Below are positions 13,216 to 25,507 of a DNA stretch of 64,000 bases, in pieces (positions within the stretch are counted from its first letter, which is position 1; each line of letters starts with the position of its first letter). The notes under the pieces were generated by a model. That model was not told where the DNA came from. It was given only the letters and a program-made list of their open reading frames with translations, and searched no databases. Both the position numbers and the translations under genes were made by a program. This stretch comes from Maea johnstoni (lineage: Eukaryota > Annelida > Polychaeta > Spionida > Magelonidae). Location of the stretch: NCBI GenBank assembly GCA_963942565.1, contig OZ012688.1, positions 22,426,058 through 22,490,057 on the forward strand. Direction: 5' to 3'.

Positions 13216-13501
13216 ATTTCAATTAAATCGGTTGTAGGTTCATTCTTGTAGTAATTGTAACAATATGAAGGACTACATTTTGATTAAATCTCCCACAAAA
13301 TAAAGCAAAACAAAATAAACAGACTTATTTATAGACGTTATAATATGTGTAATTAGATCAAAACATTATCAGTGCATAGCAGTTCTTTGAGGGATGGTGG
13401 CACTTTCCTTAAGCGAACTCAAAAGAAATAAAACAGAGTCTATAGGGTATACCCCTTAGTTATTCATAACTTAGGGGTTACTTATAACTCAAATGTACAC
13501 T

Positions 13502-13572
13502 ACTACTGCTGCTGCTGCTGCTACTACTACTACTACTACAATTGCTACTACTACTACTACTGCTAGTACTAT

Positions 13573-13611
<39 letters not shown>

Positions 13612-13612
13612 A
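13502..13612. repeat. (TAC)n trinucleotide tract with TGC interruptions
   Basis: 'ctactactactgctgctgc...' with a conserved CAATTG interruption also present in the copies at 26860, about 29530 and 31820. Confidence 0.92.
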
Positions 13613-13762
13613 TGTGTCATGGCCGTCCTATAACAATGGCCAGTAGTATTTCATAATATGATAGATGAAACAACTTACACTCCCTTACTTACATTAAACC
13701 TTTCCCTTGATGATTGCCTGTATGATACCTGTTATATACCCTCAGCGAAAGCTAGGGTTCCA

Positions 13763-14029
13763 TCATTGCTGACATATCCTGTTTTTTGGATGCCACTTTT
13801 GAAATATTCCTACTAGGAGACTAGGTGCAGACAGGTGCCACAAGCATACTATGTCAAATGCTTTGTGTCCTTCCCGTTGTACCCAAGTCAGGTACTTGAG
13901 GTGACCTAGGAACCAATTGTAGTTTATGGTCTGTCTACAAAAGATAACGGTCCTGCCTATCCACACACAGTGGTGCCTTATCATGAATGGGCTCATCATA
14001 TATACACACTCATTCAGTAGATTCTTCAT
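13763..14029 (-). CDS. Small ORF repeated four times in the element ('c' segment), copy 1
   Basis: An 88-codon frame beginning [20 protein letters not shown]. Near-identical frames occur at 27088-27381, 29011-29304 and, cut by an insertion, 30008-30247. The longer copies start [11 protein letters not shown] recognise no domain. The DNA copies are so alike that conservation of the frame proves little. It reads outward, toward the element end. It could be a remnant exon or chance. Confidence 0.25.
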   Translation of the reverse strand: MKNLLNECVYMMSPFMIRHHCVWIGRTVIFCRQTINYNWFLGHLKYLTWVQREGHKAFDIVCLWHLSAPSLLVGIFQKWHPKNRICQQ

Positions 14030-14164
14030 TGTATCAGAATATGCATTTTCAACCAGGTCTCACACAACATGGTTGTGAGAGGAGTCGTACAGACACAAAC
14101 ATATATAAGGTCAGTTCATTATTGATGTAATTAGAGAGGCGGATATACATATATATATAAAAAT

Positions 14165-14318
<154 letters not shown>

Positions 14319-14589
14319 ACAGCTTAGATGCAGTAATTAAGGTGATTTTGACATATGCTCATATTGATGACTTTCCTAGTTTGGCCTAGCTATAGTTCAG
14401 AGTATGTCGGAGGGAAGGGTCACACTTTTTATTTATTTATGTATGACTTAATTCAAGAGTTATCGAAAATGAATATCTGTTTCATTACATACTACTACTT
14501 CTACTACTGCTGCTATTACTACACTACTACTGCTGCTGCTGCTGCTACTACTACTACTACTCGGGTTAGCCACAATCAGGGTGTCACTA

Positions 14590-15340
14590 AATTTGCACTA
14601 CCATCAAAAAATGAAGGTCATCATGGAGCAAAAGTAATGTTCTTAATGTTTTGCCCAAACCCTTCCCCATAAGATCCTGAAGTTTCCTGAAGTTATCTAT
14701 CACGGTTAAAAAGTTGCAGTCAATGGTATGTCAGTACCTTTTGCTTGAAAATTTCACTGTTGCGGACACTACATTTCCATTGGTCTTATATTCTTATGGC
14801 CATTTCAGGACTCAGATGAACAGCTTGCAAAGAATACAACTTTTGGTCAACTTTTATGGATATATGTGATAAGTTTAAATAGAGTCAAGGTTCCAGAGAT
14901 CTTTAGTATTTGTGCTATCCACATGAACAAAATAAGAAGATTTTTCACTTTTGCTGACCATTTTGTTCACAGAAATTTACTTTACTTTCAACTATCATAC
15001 AGATAAAATACTTGCAAATTCAGGGCTAAAGTAGCCATGACTTATGTCTTTGATATGTTATCTAACTGATTTAACAAGTGAATCATTCAATGTGCATCCA
15101 TATTTTACTCCCATAACAATAAGGAAAGCAACCCCTTTTTGTTGCGGACACTACAACAGGCACATGGTGTATTTGAAAATTGTTTTATTGACAGAGCAAT
15201 AACATAAATAGAAACAAGATAGACGCCAGTGGCGTCAAGAGGTTGATTCCTTGTATGTCTTTTTGTAGTTAATCATTTGCAATTTTTTGTTTTTTTAATA
15301 TTTTGCTATTTTGAAATTTTTCTGATTTTTGTGTTTTTTC
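14590..15340. other. Interior of the giant element, left side, non-coding
   Basis: No gene seen. Two copies of GTTGCGGACACTAC lie at about 14760 and 15141. Confidence 0.5.
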
Positions 15341-18320
15341 GTTAGTGGTTACAGACTGATACACACTTGTAATGCTGCTGATGATACTTACAGACTTTTT
15401 AATCAAAAACCAAGTTTGTGAATAGACATTAATATCAGTTTGGAGCACTATAAAACATTTTCCTTTTTTATGAAATTCTTTATCTTTTTATCATACCTAA
15501 TAGTGCCAAAAAATACATCTGAAACACATATCTTTCAAATTTTTCATAAGATTTCTATCTAAAACCCTCCCTCAAATATTTTCCAAAACTATAACCCACT
15601 TCTAGCTATCCAGAAACTTTGACAAACTCACCACCCACCATCACCTATCCAGTAGATCACCAAACATGAACGGGAAAAGCCCACATCCTGCACTGCAAAT
15701 GACAGTCAACAAAACCCCACCAATAGCATGCTTGCCACAACTTACTTAATGCTGCCTGAAGAACTTTAGTCCGTGACTTACCCTTACATGAAAATGGCCA
15801 AACACTGCCAGAATGCAAACATGCACAGGGATCAACCTTATGGTCCCTTAAAGGGCATATGCCCCTGAACCATGTGATTTTGCTACCAGATGATGAATTA
15901 TAGGAGCCAAGTTTGTGAACGGACATTAAATATCAGCTTAAAGCATTTTAAAAACTTTTCCTTTTTTTGAAATTCTTTATCTTTTCATCATACCTAATAG
16001 TGCCAAAAAATACAGCTGAAACACAAACCTTTCAAACTTTTCCCTGGGAGCATGCCCCAAGATCCCCAAACCTGGACAATGCACCCCTGGCAAAACCATA
16101 CCGTCGTGGTGGCCGCACAGGAATTTAATAGCCCCTAAACTTAAAATCCTGGGAGCCAAATCTGCTCCTGTCTGAAAATGTTAAAGTCAATCACTGATGC
16201 ATGTAACAAACTGACTGGCTGCCTGCAAATAACACCACATCAAAATCAAACATGTTGCCAACAGCCAAAAATCCACTCCCCCTTAACAGAGGCTTGTGAC
16301 TCTCCCCCACAACACAAAATGTTAACACATAAGCTAAGTATATACAACAAAGCCCATGCATTAAAATAAGTGCCGGCTCTCAAATATTAAAAAAGACCAA
16401 CAGTTAAACAGCGAATAAAAAATTTCATCATAACCTAAAATTCAGCACGCATAAATAAAATGCAACTTTTGACAAACTAAACTAATCACTAAGCCTATCC
16501 GCCAAATATAAACATGAACATTTTAACACACATACTTCAGAAAAAGAGAGCGATGGGGGGCGGGGTTAAAAATTTGACATCTGACATATCATCAAAGTAA
16601 CACAAAACATTTACATGAAGATGGCCAAACACTGCCTAAAAGCAAACATGAACAGGGATCAACCTTATGTACCCTTTAGGGGCATATGCCCCTGGTTCAT
16701 GTGATATTGCAACCAGATGAAAAAATATACGAGCCAACTTTGTGAAAGGACATTAAATATATGTTTGGAGCATTTTAAAACATTTTCCTTTTTCCTTAAA
16801 TTCTTTATCTTTCTATCATACCTAATAGTGCCAAAAAATACATCTGAAACACATATCCTACAATTTTTTCATAAGAATTCTATCTAAAACCCTCCCCCAA
16901 ATATTTCCCAAAATTATAACCCACTTCTAGCTATCCAAGAAACTATGACAAACCCACCATCACTCATCCAGTAGATCACCAAACATGAATGGGAAAAGCC
17001 CACATCCTGCACTGCAAATGAGAGTCAACAAAACCCCACCAATAACATGCTTGCCACAACTTACCTGCTGCTGCCTGAAGAACATTAGTCCGTGACTTAC
17101 CTTTACATGAAAATGACCAAACACTGCCTGAGTGCAAACATGCACAAGGATCAACCTTATGGTCCCTTAAGGGGCATATGTTCCTGGATTATGTGATTTT
17201 GCTACCTGATGATGAACTATAAGAGCCAAGCTTGTGAATGGACATTAAATATCAGCTTAGAACATTTTAAAAAAAATTCAACTTTCTTGAACTTCTTTAT
17301 CTTTTTATCATACCTAATAGTGCCAATAAATACATCAGAAACACAAACTATTCAATTTTTTCCCTGGAAAAATGCTCCAAAACCCCCAAACCTGGACAGT
17401 TAAAACATTTCCCTTCCACTGAAATTCTTTATCTTTTTATCATACCTAATAGTGCCAAAAAATACAACTGAAACACATATCCCTCAATTTTTTCAAAAGA
17501 ATTCTATCTAAAACCCTCCCTCAAATATTTTCGAAAACTATAACCCACTCCTAGCTATCCAAGAAACTATGGCAAACTCACCACCACTAATCCAGTAGAT
17601 CACCAAACATGAATGGGAAAAGCCTACAACCAGCACTGCAAATGACAGCCAACAAAACCCCACCAGCAGCATGCTTGCCACAACTAATATGCTGCTGCCT
17701 GAAGAACTTTAGTCCGTGACTTACCTTTACATGAAAATGGCCAAACACTGCCTGAATGCAAACATGCACAAATATCAACCATATGGCCCCTTAAGGGACA
17801 TATGCCCCTGGCCATGATCTTCCGCCACTAAAGCAGGTCCAGCACTACCAGAAACCCAATATGCATGCAATAACTTTGTACTTAAACCTAAAATAGACTG
17901 ATACACACTTGTAATGCTGCTGATGATACTTACAGACTTTTTAATCAAAAACCAAGTTTGTGAATAGACATTAATATCAGTTTGGAGCAATTTAAAACAA
18001 TTTCCTTTTATTTGAACTTCTTTATCTTTTTATCACACCTAATAGTGCCAAAAAATACATCTGAAACACATATCTTCCAAACTTTTCATAAGATTTCTAT
18101 CTAAATCCGCACTTAAAAAAACTTCCCTATTTTTGAATTTCTTTATCTTTTTATCACACCTAATAGTGCCAAGAAATACAACTATAAGAGCCAGTTTGTG
18201 AATGTACATTAAATATCAGTCTAGAACAATTTCAAAAAAAATTCCCATTCTTTGAACTTCTTTATCTTTCTATCATACCTAATAGTGTTAAAAAATACAT
18301 CAGAAACACAAACTTTGTAA
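15340..18320. repeat. Higher-order tandem repeat array in the interior
   Basis: Several blocks recur in the same order. 'atacctaatagtgccaaaaa' occurs near 15490, 15990, 16820, 17310, 17440, 18030, 18160 and (variant) 18280. 'gatcaccaaacatgaa' occurs near 15656, 16976 and 17598. 'gactgatacacacttgtaat' occurs at 15354 and 17889. Minus-strand frames at 15657-15926, 16960-17154 and 17587-17778 are copies of one another (shared AVFGHFHVK and GGVLL) but match nothing I know. On the minus strand the blocks carry splice-like signals (ATTAG|GTATGA, CATTCAG|GCAGTG, GTAAAG|GTAAGTC), so decayed repeated exons are possible but unproven. Confidence 0.75.
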
Positions 18321-18489
18321 TTTTCCCTTTATTTTGATCAGTATTTTCGTTTGTTTTGCATCTTGGGCGATACAAATGCAGGGAGATGCTGCTTGGGCCC
18401 GAGCACTGGGTTGAAGGGGTATGGGACCGGCATCGGCATCAAAGGGTAGAAGCCTGCATACTTCAGGTCTGCTACTTCACCTACACCAT

Positions 18490-19840
18490 GCAACCTGAAA
18501 AAATAATCATACATACCATCAAAGCAACACAAAAATATCAACACAAAACATATCTCACCAAATGCAATCTTATATTATCACACCGACACAATATCTTCTT
18601 TAAACAGTAATTGTTTTGTTTGAGGGACAGTGAAGATTTGCATGGTTTCTATATTTTGTGTATGTGTTTTTATAAAATTGTATATTGAGTGATAGTTTTG
18701 TATTGATACTTTTGTATTTATTTCAATTTAATGTATGCTTACTATTTTGGGTTGTCAGGTAAATCAAGTTCCTATGATGCTCTTTGGTGTAGATGCAGTA
18801 TGATGTCGAAGCCAGTTTCTATGACAGTACACACTTTTCCTGTCACCCAAAACAATTAAAATCATATCTTTATCTAAAATACAACAACAGTGAGAACGGA
18901 AGGGATGGCAGGGTTAAAGGTCTGCTAACTTCAGGACTGCATACTACACTCATGGTGAGAAGGGTATATATACTGACTGCTGAAATCGCGATAAAAATAT
19001 TTACTACTTCCGTTTTTTTCAAAGTTGTTTTTTTACGATTGTGGGGAACAAAAAAATCCACAAATGGGCAGGATGGATTATTTAGAGTCATACATACCAT
19101 CAAAGCAACACAAAAATATCAACACAAAACATATCTCACCAAATGCAATCTTATATTATCACACCGACACAATATCTTCTTTAAACAGTAATTGTTTTGT
19201 TTGAGGGACAGTGAAGATTTGCATGGTTTCTATATTTTGTGGATGTGTTTTTATAAAATTGTATATTGAGTGATAGTTTTGTATTGATACTTTTGTATTT
19301 ATTTCAATTTAATGTATGCTTACTATTTTGGGTTGTCAGGTGAATCAAGTTCCTATGATGCTCTTTGGTGTAGATGCAGTATGATGTCGAAGCCAGTTTC
19401 TATGAGTGCTGCCTGCAGTTATGTCCCTTGACACCCTTCTCACCATGAGTGAAAATGCAATCCTGAAGTATGCAGACCATTAACCCTGCCATCCCATGCA
19501 TTCGCATTACATGCTCTTTGGGCTTATAAGTTTGTGACCAATAAATTATAACAGTACACACTTTTCCTGTCACCCAAAACAATTAAAATCATATCTTTAT
19601 CTAAAATACAACAACAGTGAGAACGGAAGGGATGGCAGGATTAAAGGTCTGCTAACTTCAGGACTGCATACTACACTCATGGTGAGAAGGGTATATATAC
19701 TGACTGCTGAAATCGCGATAAAAATATTTACTACTTCCGTTTTTTTCAAAGTTGTTTTCTTACGATTGTGGGGATCAAAGAAAATCCACAAATGGGCAGG
19801 ATGGATTATTTAGAGTCTGTTTTCTTGAAGTTGAAACTTT
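18490..19840. repeat. Pair of about 600-730 bp direct repeats with an inner inverted segment
   Basis: 'catacataccatcaaagcaa...' (18508-18800) recurs at 19086-19390. 'acagtacacacttttcctgtc...' (18824-19090) recurs at 19551-19815. Between them, 19405-19510 contains an inverted, diverged copy of the 'ggatggcagggttaa...ctcatggtgagaaggg' block. No coding function recognised. Confidence 0.8.
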
Positions 19841-20078
19841 TTTTCCGGTTTTAGTGGCGAAATTAATAAGTAAATTTAGAATTTCGCCAGGGTTCCTAAA
19901 TCAACATTCCAAAAAGCCGTTTTTGCCGTTTTTTTCCGAAGTCGCCATTTTTTTTCAAAAATTACAAATATAAGCAACAAGTTATGATAATAGGGTAAAA
20001 GCCCTATTTGTTGCGAACACTTTGATGGGCCATTTGTAAATTTTGACCCAGAAACGGCGACGTGACAATTTATTGAAA

Positions 20079-22659
20079 AAAGTATGTTTTTTGTGTGAAA
20101 TGCACACAATGCATATCAATGCCCTAATCTCGCTATATCAAAAAAATCAACTTCCGGTTGTAGCGAAAAGCTATTTTTTCGCTTCCAACCTGAAGTTGAA
20201 TTAAAAAAATGATTGAATCAGATAGATGAGGATCTCATCTATCCAGGTAGGTAGTCATATTGTGATCGGGGGGAGATAGCTTGATGAAATTGACAGGAAT
20301 CGGCGAGGTACCATTGAGAATGTACTAATCGCCGTGGTCAACACGCCACCATCGATGCGTGTTGACAAATATCTCAAAATATTTTCGATTTTCCGAAACC
20401 AAAAGAATTAATCTTAATAATATAGATACTTGGCTTGTTAATTCTTTTGGTTTCAGAATTTTAGAGTTAGAGATGGCCACAAACGAAAGCTTTGAAATCG
20501 GGGTGCAAATTTCGTCAAACCCGACCCATCGCCATGTTCACGCCACCATCGATGCGTGTTGACAAATATCTCAAAATATTTTCGATTTTCCGAAACCAAA
20601 AGAATTAATCTTAATAATATAGATACTTGGCTTGTTAATTCTTTTGGTTTCAGAATTTTAGAGTTAGAGATGGCCACAAACGAAAGCTTTGAAATCGGGG
20701 TGCAAATTTCGGCAAAACCGATATTCAAAATGGCGGAGGGTAACCTAGCCAATGTAAAAAATACGTGAATGAACACGTAAGTAAAATAGTACAAAGAGAA
20801 ATACAAATAGCCGCTCATTGGTTAATAAACCGCGGGAAAGAGTACCACGTGGTGTGACGGTGAGGCAGTGAGACCGCTCATTGGATAATTCACCAGAGAC
20901 AAACCACGTGGTGCTGTCACGTGATTAGCCGATCGCAGAAAAGTATGTTTTTTGTGTGAAATGCACACAATGCATATCAATGCCCTAATCTCGCTATATC
21001 AAAAAAATCAACTTCCGGTTGTAGCGAAAAGCTATTTTTTCGCTTCCAACCTGAAGTTGAATTAAAAAAATGATTGAATCAGATAGATGAGGATCTCATC
21101 TATCCAGGTAGGTAGTCATATTGTGATCGGGGGGAGATAGCTTGATGAAATTGACAGGAATCGGCGAGGTACCATTGAGAATGTACTAATCGCCGTGGTC
21201 AACACGCCACCATCGATGCGTGTTGACAAATATCTCAAAATATTTTCGATTTTCCGAAACCAAAAGAATTAATCTTAATAATATAGATACTTGGCTTGTT
21301 AATTCTTTTGGTTTCAGAATTTTAGAGTTAGAGATGGCCACAAACGAAAGCTTTGAAATCGGGGTGCAAATTTCGTCAAACCCGACCCATCGCCATGTTC
21401 ACGCCACCATCGATGCGTGTTGACAAATATCTCAAAATATTTTCGATTTTCCGAAACCAAAAGAATTAATCTTAATAATATAGATACTTGGCTTGTTAAT
21501 TCTTTTGGTTTCAGAATTTTAGAGTTAGAGATGGCCACAAACGAAAGCTTTGAAATCGGGGTGCAAATTTCGGCAAAACCGATATTCAAAATGGCGGAGG
21601 GTAACCTAGCCAATGTAAGAAATACGTGAATGAACACGTAAGTAAAATAGTACAAAAAGAAATACAAATAGCCGCTCATTGGTTAATAAACCGCGGGAAA
21701 GAGTACCACGTGGTGTGACGGTGAGGCAGTGAGACCGCTCATTGGATAATTCACCAGAGACAAACCACGTGGTGCTGTCACGTGATTAGCCGATCGCAGA
21801 AAAGTATGTTTTTTGTGTGAAATGCACACAATGCATATCAATGCCCTAATCTCGCTATATCAAAAAAATCAACTTCCGGTTGTAGCGAAAAGCTATTTTT
21901 TCGCTTCCAACCTGAAGTTGAATTAAAAAAATGATTGAATCAGATAGATGAGGATCTCATCTATCCAGGTAGGTAGTCATATTGTGATCGGGGGGAGATA
22001 GCTTGATGAAATTGACAGGAATCGGCGAGGTACCATTGAGAATGTACTAATCGCCGTGGTCAACACGCCACCATCGATGCGTGTTGACAAATATCTCAAA
22101 ATATTTTCGATTTTCCGAAACCAAAAGAATTAATCTTAATAATATAGATACTTGGCTTGTTAATTCTTTTGGTTTCAGAATTTTAGAGTTAGAGATGGCC
22201 ACAAACGAAAGCTTTGAAATCGGGGTGCAAATTTCGTCAAACCCGACCCATCGCCATGTTCACGCCACCATCGATGCGTGTTGACAAATATCTCAAAATA
22301 TTTTCGATTTTCCGAAACCAAAAGAATTAATCTTAATAATATAGATACTTGGCTTGTTAATTCTTTTGGTTTCAGAATTTTAGAGTTAGAGATGGCCACA
22401 AACGAAAGCTTTGAAATCGGGGTGCAAATTTCGGCAAAACCGATATTCAAAATGGCGGAGGGTAACCTAGCCAATGTAAGAAATACGTGAATGAACACGT
22501 AAGTAAAATAGTACAAAAAGAAATACAAATAGCCGCTCATTGGTTAATAAACCGCGGGAAAGAGTACCACGTGGTGTGACGGTGAGGCAGTGAGACCGCT
22601 CATTGGATAATTCACCAGAGACAAACCACGTGGTGCTGTCACGTGATTAGCCGATCGCA
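20079..22659. repeat. 861-bp unit in three near-identical tandem copies
   Basis: Unit starts recur at about 20079, 20940 and 21801. Only a few bases differ between copies (for example 'aatgtaaaaaat' against 'aatgtaagaaat'), so the expansion is recent or homogenised. Each unit contains two copies of a 197-bp sub-repeat holding the 16-bp inverted repeat AAACCAAAAGAATTAA / TTAATTCTTTTGGTTT, a hairpin GATAGATGAG/CTCATCTATC, and a long hairpin with arms beginning CAACTTC and ending GAAGTTG. The 67- and 70-codon frames in it are repeat artefacts. Confidence 0.96.
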
Positions 22660-22760
22660 TTAAATATGCAGAAAACCCACGCATGCGCATCCACCCACGC
22701 ATGCGCATCCAACGGCCGCCCCACCAGACCAGACGCGCTACAGAATCGTATTGGAGTGAA
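20800..22760. promoter_or_regulatory. Candidate promoter or enhancer array
   Basis: Each 861-bp unit ends with a cluster of CACGTG E-boxes (ACCACGTGGTG twice, then CACGTGA), two ATTGG inverted CCAAT boxes ('gctcattggttaat', 'gctcattggataat') and AAAATGGCGG, a YY1-like motif. Just after the third unit, at about 22,678-22,710, ACGCATGCGCATCC occurs twice and resembles an NRF1 site. CACGTG, CCAAT and NRF1-type sites together are typical of housekeeping promoters. Transcription direction and target are unknown; the only gene nearby is the minus-strand transposon gene ending at 23725. Confidence 0.4.
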
Positions 22761-23724
22761 GAAAACGTAATGTATAAACACGTAAAAATCCACCAAAAAA
22801 AAACTAGGCAACCCACAGAAACAATGAAACAAACTCTATAAACTACACACCCAACTCTAACAGAAACATTAAACAAAACGACCCCACCACACCCCACTCT
22901 CCAGATCATTCGCCTAGAATTTTCCAAAAATGCCATGTAAGACAACATAGGGAAAATGCATCAACCAGCTCCCAGGACCCCCCCCGGGAATGCAAGACAA
23001 CAAAAGCGAACTGAATATAGGTTGTTGTTTGTACAACAACCTCTAAAAACATATCTTTTTAGCCAAATTACTTGAGCACATTGGCAGAACAAATAGAATT
23101 ACAGGTAATGACCTCTTAATTGGTCAGTATAAAAGAACCGCTTTTGGCAAAGTTGTACTTTTGAATTAAGTTAGTATATACAATGAGGAAATTTCACCTT
23201 TTCACATTAAAGTTCAGTCTTCATTCTTTCTTTGATTTACAGAATTGATATCACAATGCACTGATAAGATATTTCTTATCTTACATTGAAAAGATATATG
23301 GATTGTTATCATTGTTTACATGTTGCGGACACTACCATTTTTACCAAATATTGAAAAAGTAAATGAAATGAAATTGGATGATCTATATCTTGCTTTAAAC
23401 TGTAGCTTACAATAACAAAAAGGTATACATTGCATGAATACAATATAGAATTGTATAGAATTACATAAAATCTAAAGAAAAACTATACAAAACAGAAATT
23501 GTCTTTATTACAAAATTTTCACTTGTGCTTGTATCTTACACAGTGAATTATCACATATATGATCATGATACTACTATATTGCAAATATTTGACGGTCCTA
23601 CATTGTCAGTCTATTTGAAATACACCACAGCCTTCTGGTTTGCCAAGCACTCTTTAATGTATGTAAAGTCACTTTTGGCGAATCGAAATTGTGCCCTTTC
23701 ATTGACCAATTCAGGAGAATTAAT
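22760..23724. other. Interior of the giant element, non-coding
   Basis: No gene seen apart from the 3' end of the transposon gene at 23725. One GTTGCGGACACTAC copy lies at about 23322. Confidence 0.5.
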
Positions 23725-23844
23725 TCAACAAACAATGTCTTGTTTTGCCTGTAAGGCAATATCAGGTGGTTCTGGCCAATAGTACAGGTCCCCTGTCTTT
23801 ACCATGAATGATACCAGCATATCATCCTCATGGTCTTCCAGGAC
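23725..23844 (-). CDS. Transposon-type protein, C-terminal exon
   Basis: A 3' splice site (TTTTACCTTCAG) is followed by 39 codons and TGA. The peptide includes DDMLVSFMVKTG, then YYWPEPPDI. This resembles, from memory, the C-terminal end of a family of large uncharacterised proteins scattered through aquatic-animal genomes (a 'VxFM...WPE.D' pattern). It joins in phase 0 to the donor at 24345 of the upstream exon. No database check was possible. Confidence 0.55.
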   Translation of the reverse strand, partial: VLEDHEDDMLVSFMVKTGDLYYWPEPPDIALQAKQDIVC

Positions 23845-23884
23845 CTGAAGGTAAAACAGAATTGGTTGTGACATAGTGTATAAT

Positions 23885-24255
23885 CAGGGCTCGACGAATA
23901 GCATAGTCCCATCTCCCGGGAGATCTGAATTCCAAAAACAGCCCTGTCGGGCTACCTAAAGTTGGATTCGGGTAGTCCCACTGGACTACCTGAATCCTGG
24001 GGAAGTTCCCCACTAAAAGGCTACAAAATGGTAGCGAAAAAATATAAAAATATATAGCATCCCTTAAGCATGCAACCTACAAAATACAAGAAAAAAGCAT
24101 AAGTACCAATACCAACATGAAAAGGGGGAAAGAGAAGCTTATCGCCTTTTTGGAATAAATGGCGGGGCTACCTAAAATGCTGGCGGGACTACCTGATTTT
24201 GGGTTCAGGTAGCCCTGCCAGCCTACCTGGTCCTTCTGGGGACCGTCGAGCCCTG
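23885..24255. mobile_element. hAT-like MITE
   Basis: Terminal inverted repeats CAGGGCTCGACG and CGTCGAGCCCTG, with many internal GGTAG/CTACC subterminal repeats, as in nonautonomous hAT elements. Flanking 'tataat' and 'aataat' are similar but not an exact 8-bp duplication. It lies within the intron of the transposon gene, and an unspliced read-through frame picks up its last codons from this MITE. Confidence 0.7.
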
Positions 24256-24344
24256 AATAATATACAAACAGCAACATATTTCATTTCAATGATATATCTA
24301 ATTAACAATATAAATATAAATGAATATACATAATGGAATTTTAC

Positions 24345-25507
24345 TTGTTTTTTATTTAAGTGCAACTTGGACATGGTAGTTTTAAAGGACTTATCAGAAT
24401 TCTTAAAGCATTTTGCTGACACTTTGCGGACATTTTTTGGCTTCAATTTTTTGAATGAACATCCAATCTTAGTATCTGGGTTCTCTTCTTTAAACATCTT
24501 GAAAGCATCTTCGAGGGTCATAACCATCACATGTTTCGGAAGGATGACAGCCTCTCCAGTCTCTGTTTTTGTCTTGATAACTTCAGTTTTTCCTGGGATC
24601 TGTCGGGTCACATCAGGCTGGAGATAGAAATCTTTCACTTTCTTCATGGTTTCATCACTTAATTTGTCCTTTCTTTTCTTTCTTGTATTTCTCTTCCACC
24701 AGTCTGTGTTTTTATTCTGAGGAACACCCATCCTGATGTCGAAATACTTCTTAAGATGTCCTCGAAGCTTGCTTCTTTTCGACAAAGGTGCAACACATAT
24801 TGAAGATTTTATCTCTTTGTAAGCTTGCAGCTTGTCTTTATTACAGCCTCCTTTGGGTTTGGACTCCTGTAGTTTTTCTTTTATGTTTTTCATGATGGCT
24901 TCTCCCATATCAAGAGATTTACAAGATGAGGGCTTCAGGATTCCTTTACGCTCCAAAATAGTTGCTGTTCTTGGTGAAGATTGGCAGAGTTTTTCCAGGA
25001 CTGCTGCCCTTTTCTGTGGTGTTTTTGGGAGAGTTTTCTTTGCCTGTAAAGAGGCTCTATAAGTAGCCCAGTACGAGGAAATGCCTTTGCTTGTTCCCTC
25101 CCCTGGATCTTTCAGCTTGAGTCTCATTCTCCAGTTCTTTACCATTAGTTTCTTTCGCTCTTTTCTGTGCTTTTCCTGTTGGATTTTCCCCCATCTTTTT
25201 TTGGATGCCTGCCTGGCCTTCTTCCTCGCAGACTTTTTTCCTCCCTCCTTTTTCAATAGCCTCAACTCATCAATCTGTTTCTTTTTTTGTCTGTACTTTC
25301 TCATCTCATCCCTTTTTTTCATTCTAGCTATCTCTTTTTCCGCCTCAGACATGTCTTCCTTTTGCTTCTTCCTTGCTCTTCTTTTTCGCTCCCATCTTTC
25401 TTTCTGGCTACCTCAGAACGTAGTCTATCTCTTTTCAGTCTCTCTCTGAACTTCCAGCTGCGCTCCGTTGATGTTAATGCCTTTGGTTTAGCATCCATGG
25501 TAGCCAT
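24345..25507 (-). CDS. Transposon-type basic protein, N-terminal exon
   Basis: From ATG at 25352 the frame runs 336 codons to a good donor (CAA|GTAAAA) at 24345. It is extremely rich in Lys and Arg with predicted coiled coil (KEIARMKKRDEMRKYRQKKK), then 'LPKTPQKRAAVLEKL', 'VKDFYLQPDVTRQIPGKTE' and 'FKEENPDTKIGCSFKKLKPK'. The last three match my memory of a widespread uncharacterised family of large transposon-associated proteins in corals, molluscs, echinoderms and fish. Those normally continue with a Cys/His segment and a catalytic-looking region, and neither is present here. The true start is probably the ATG at 25507 (or 25498), where TSTERSWKFRERLKR reads in another frame; a one-base shift near 25390-25410 separates the two frames. 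It may be a decayed or internally deleted copy, or a DNA-binding cofactor. Codon content is AT-rich like its surroundings. Confidence 0.6.

Noticed and set aside
20359-22490. Repeated 67- and 70-codon frames beginning MLTNISKYFRFSE
   Set aside because: They exist only because the 197-bp sub-repeat lacks stops in that frame. They read through a perfect inverted repeat and the opposite strand is open too.
24367-25449. Plus-strand frames opposite the transposon gene
   Set aside because: Shadows of the Lys-rich minus-strand frame (Phe/Ser-rich complements). The minus frame has the family motifs and splice sites.
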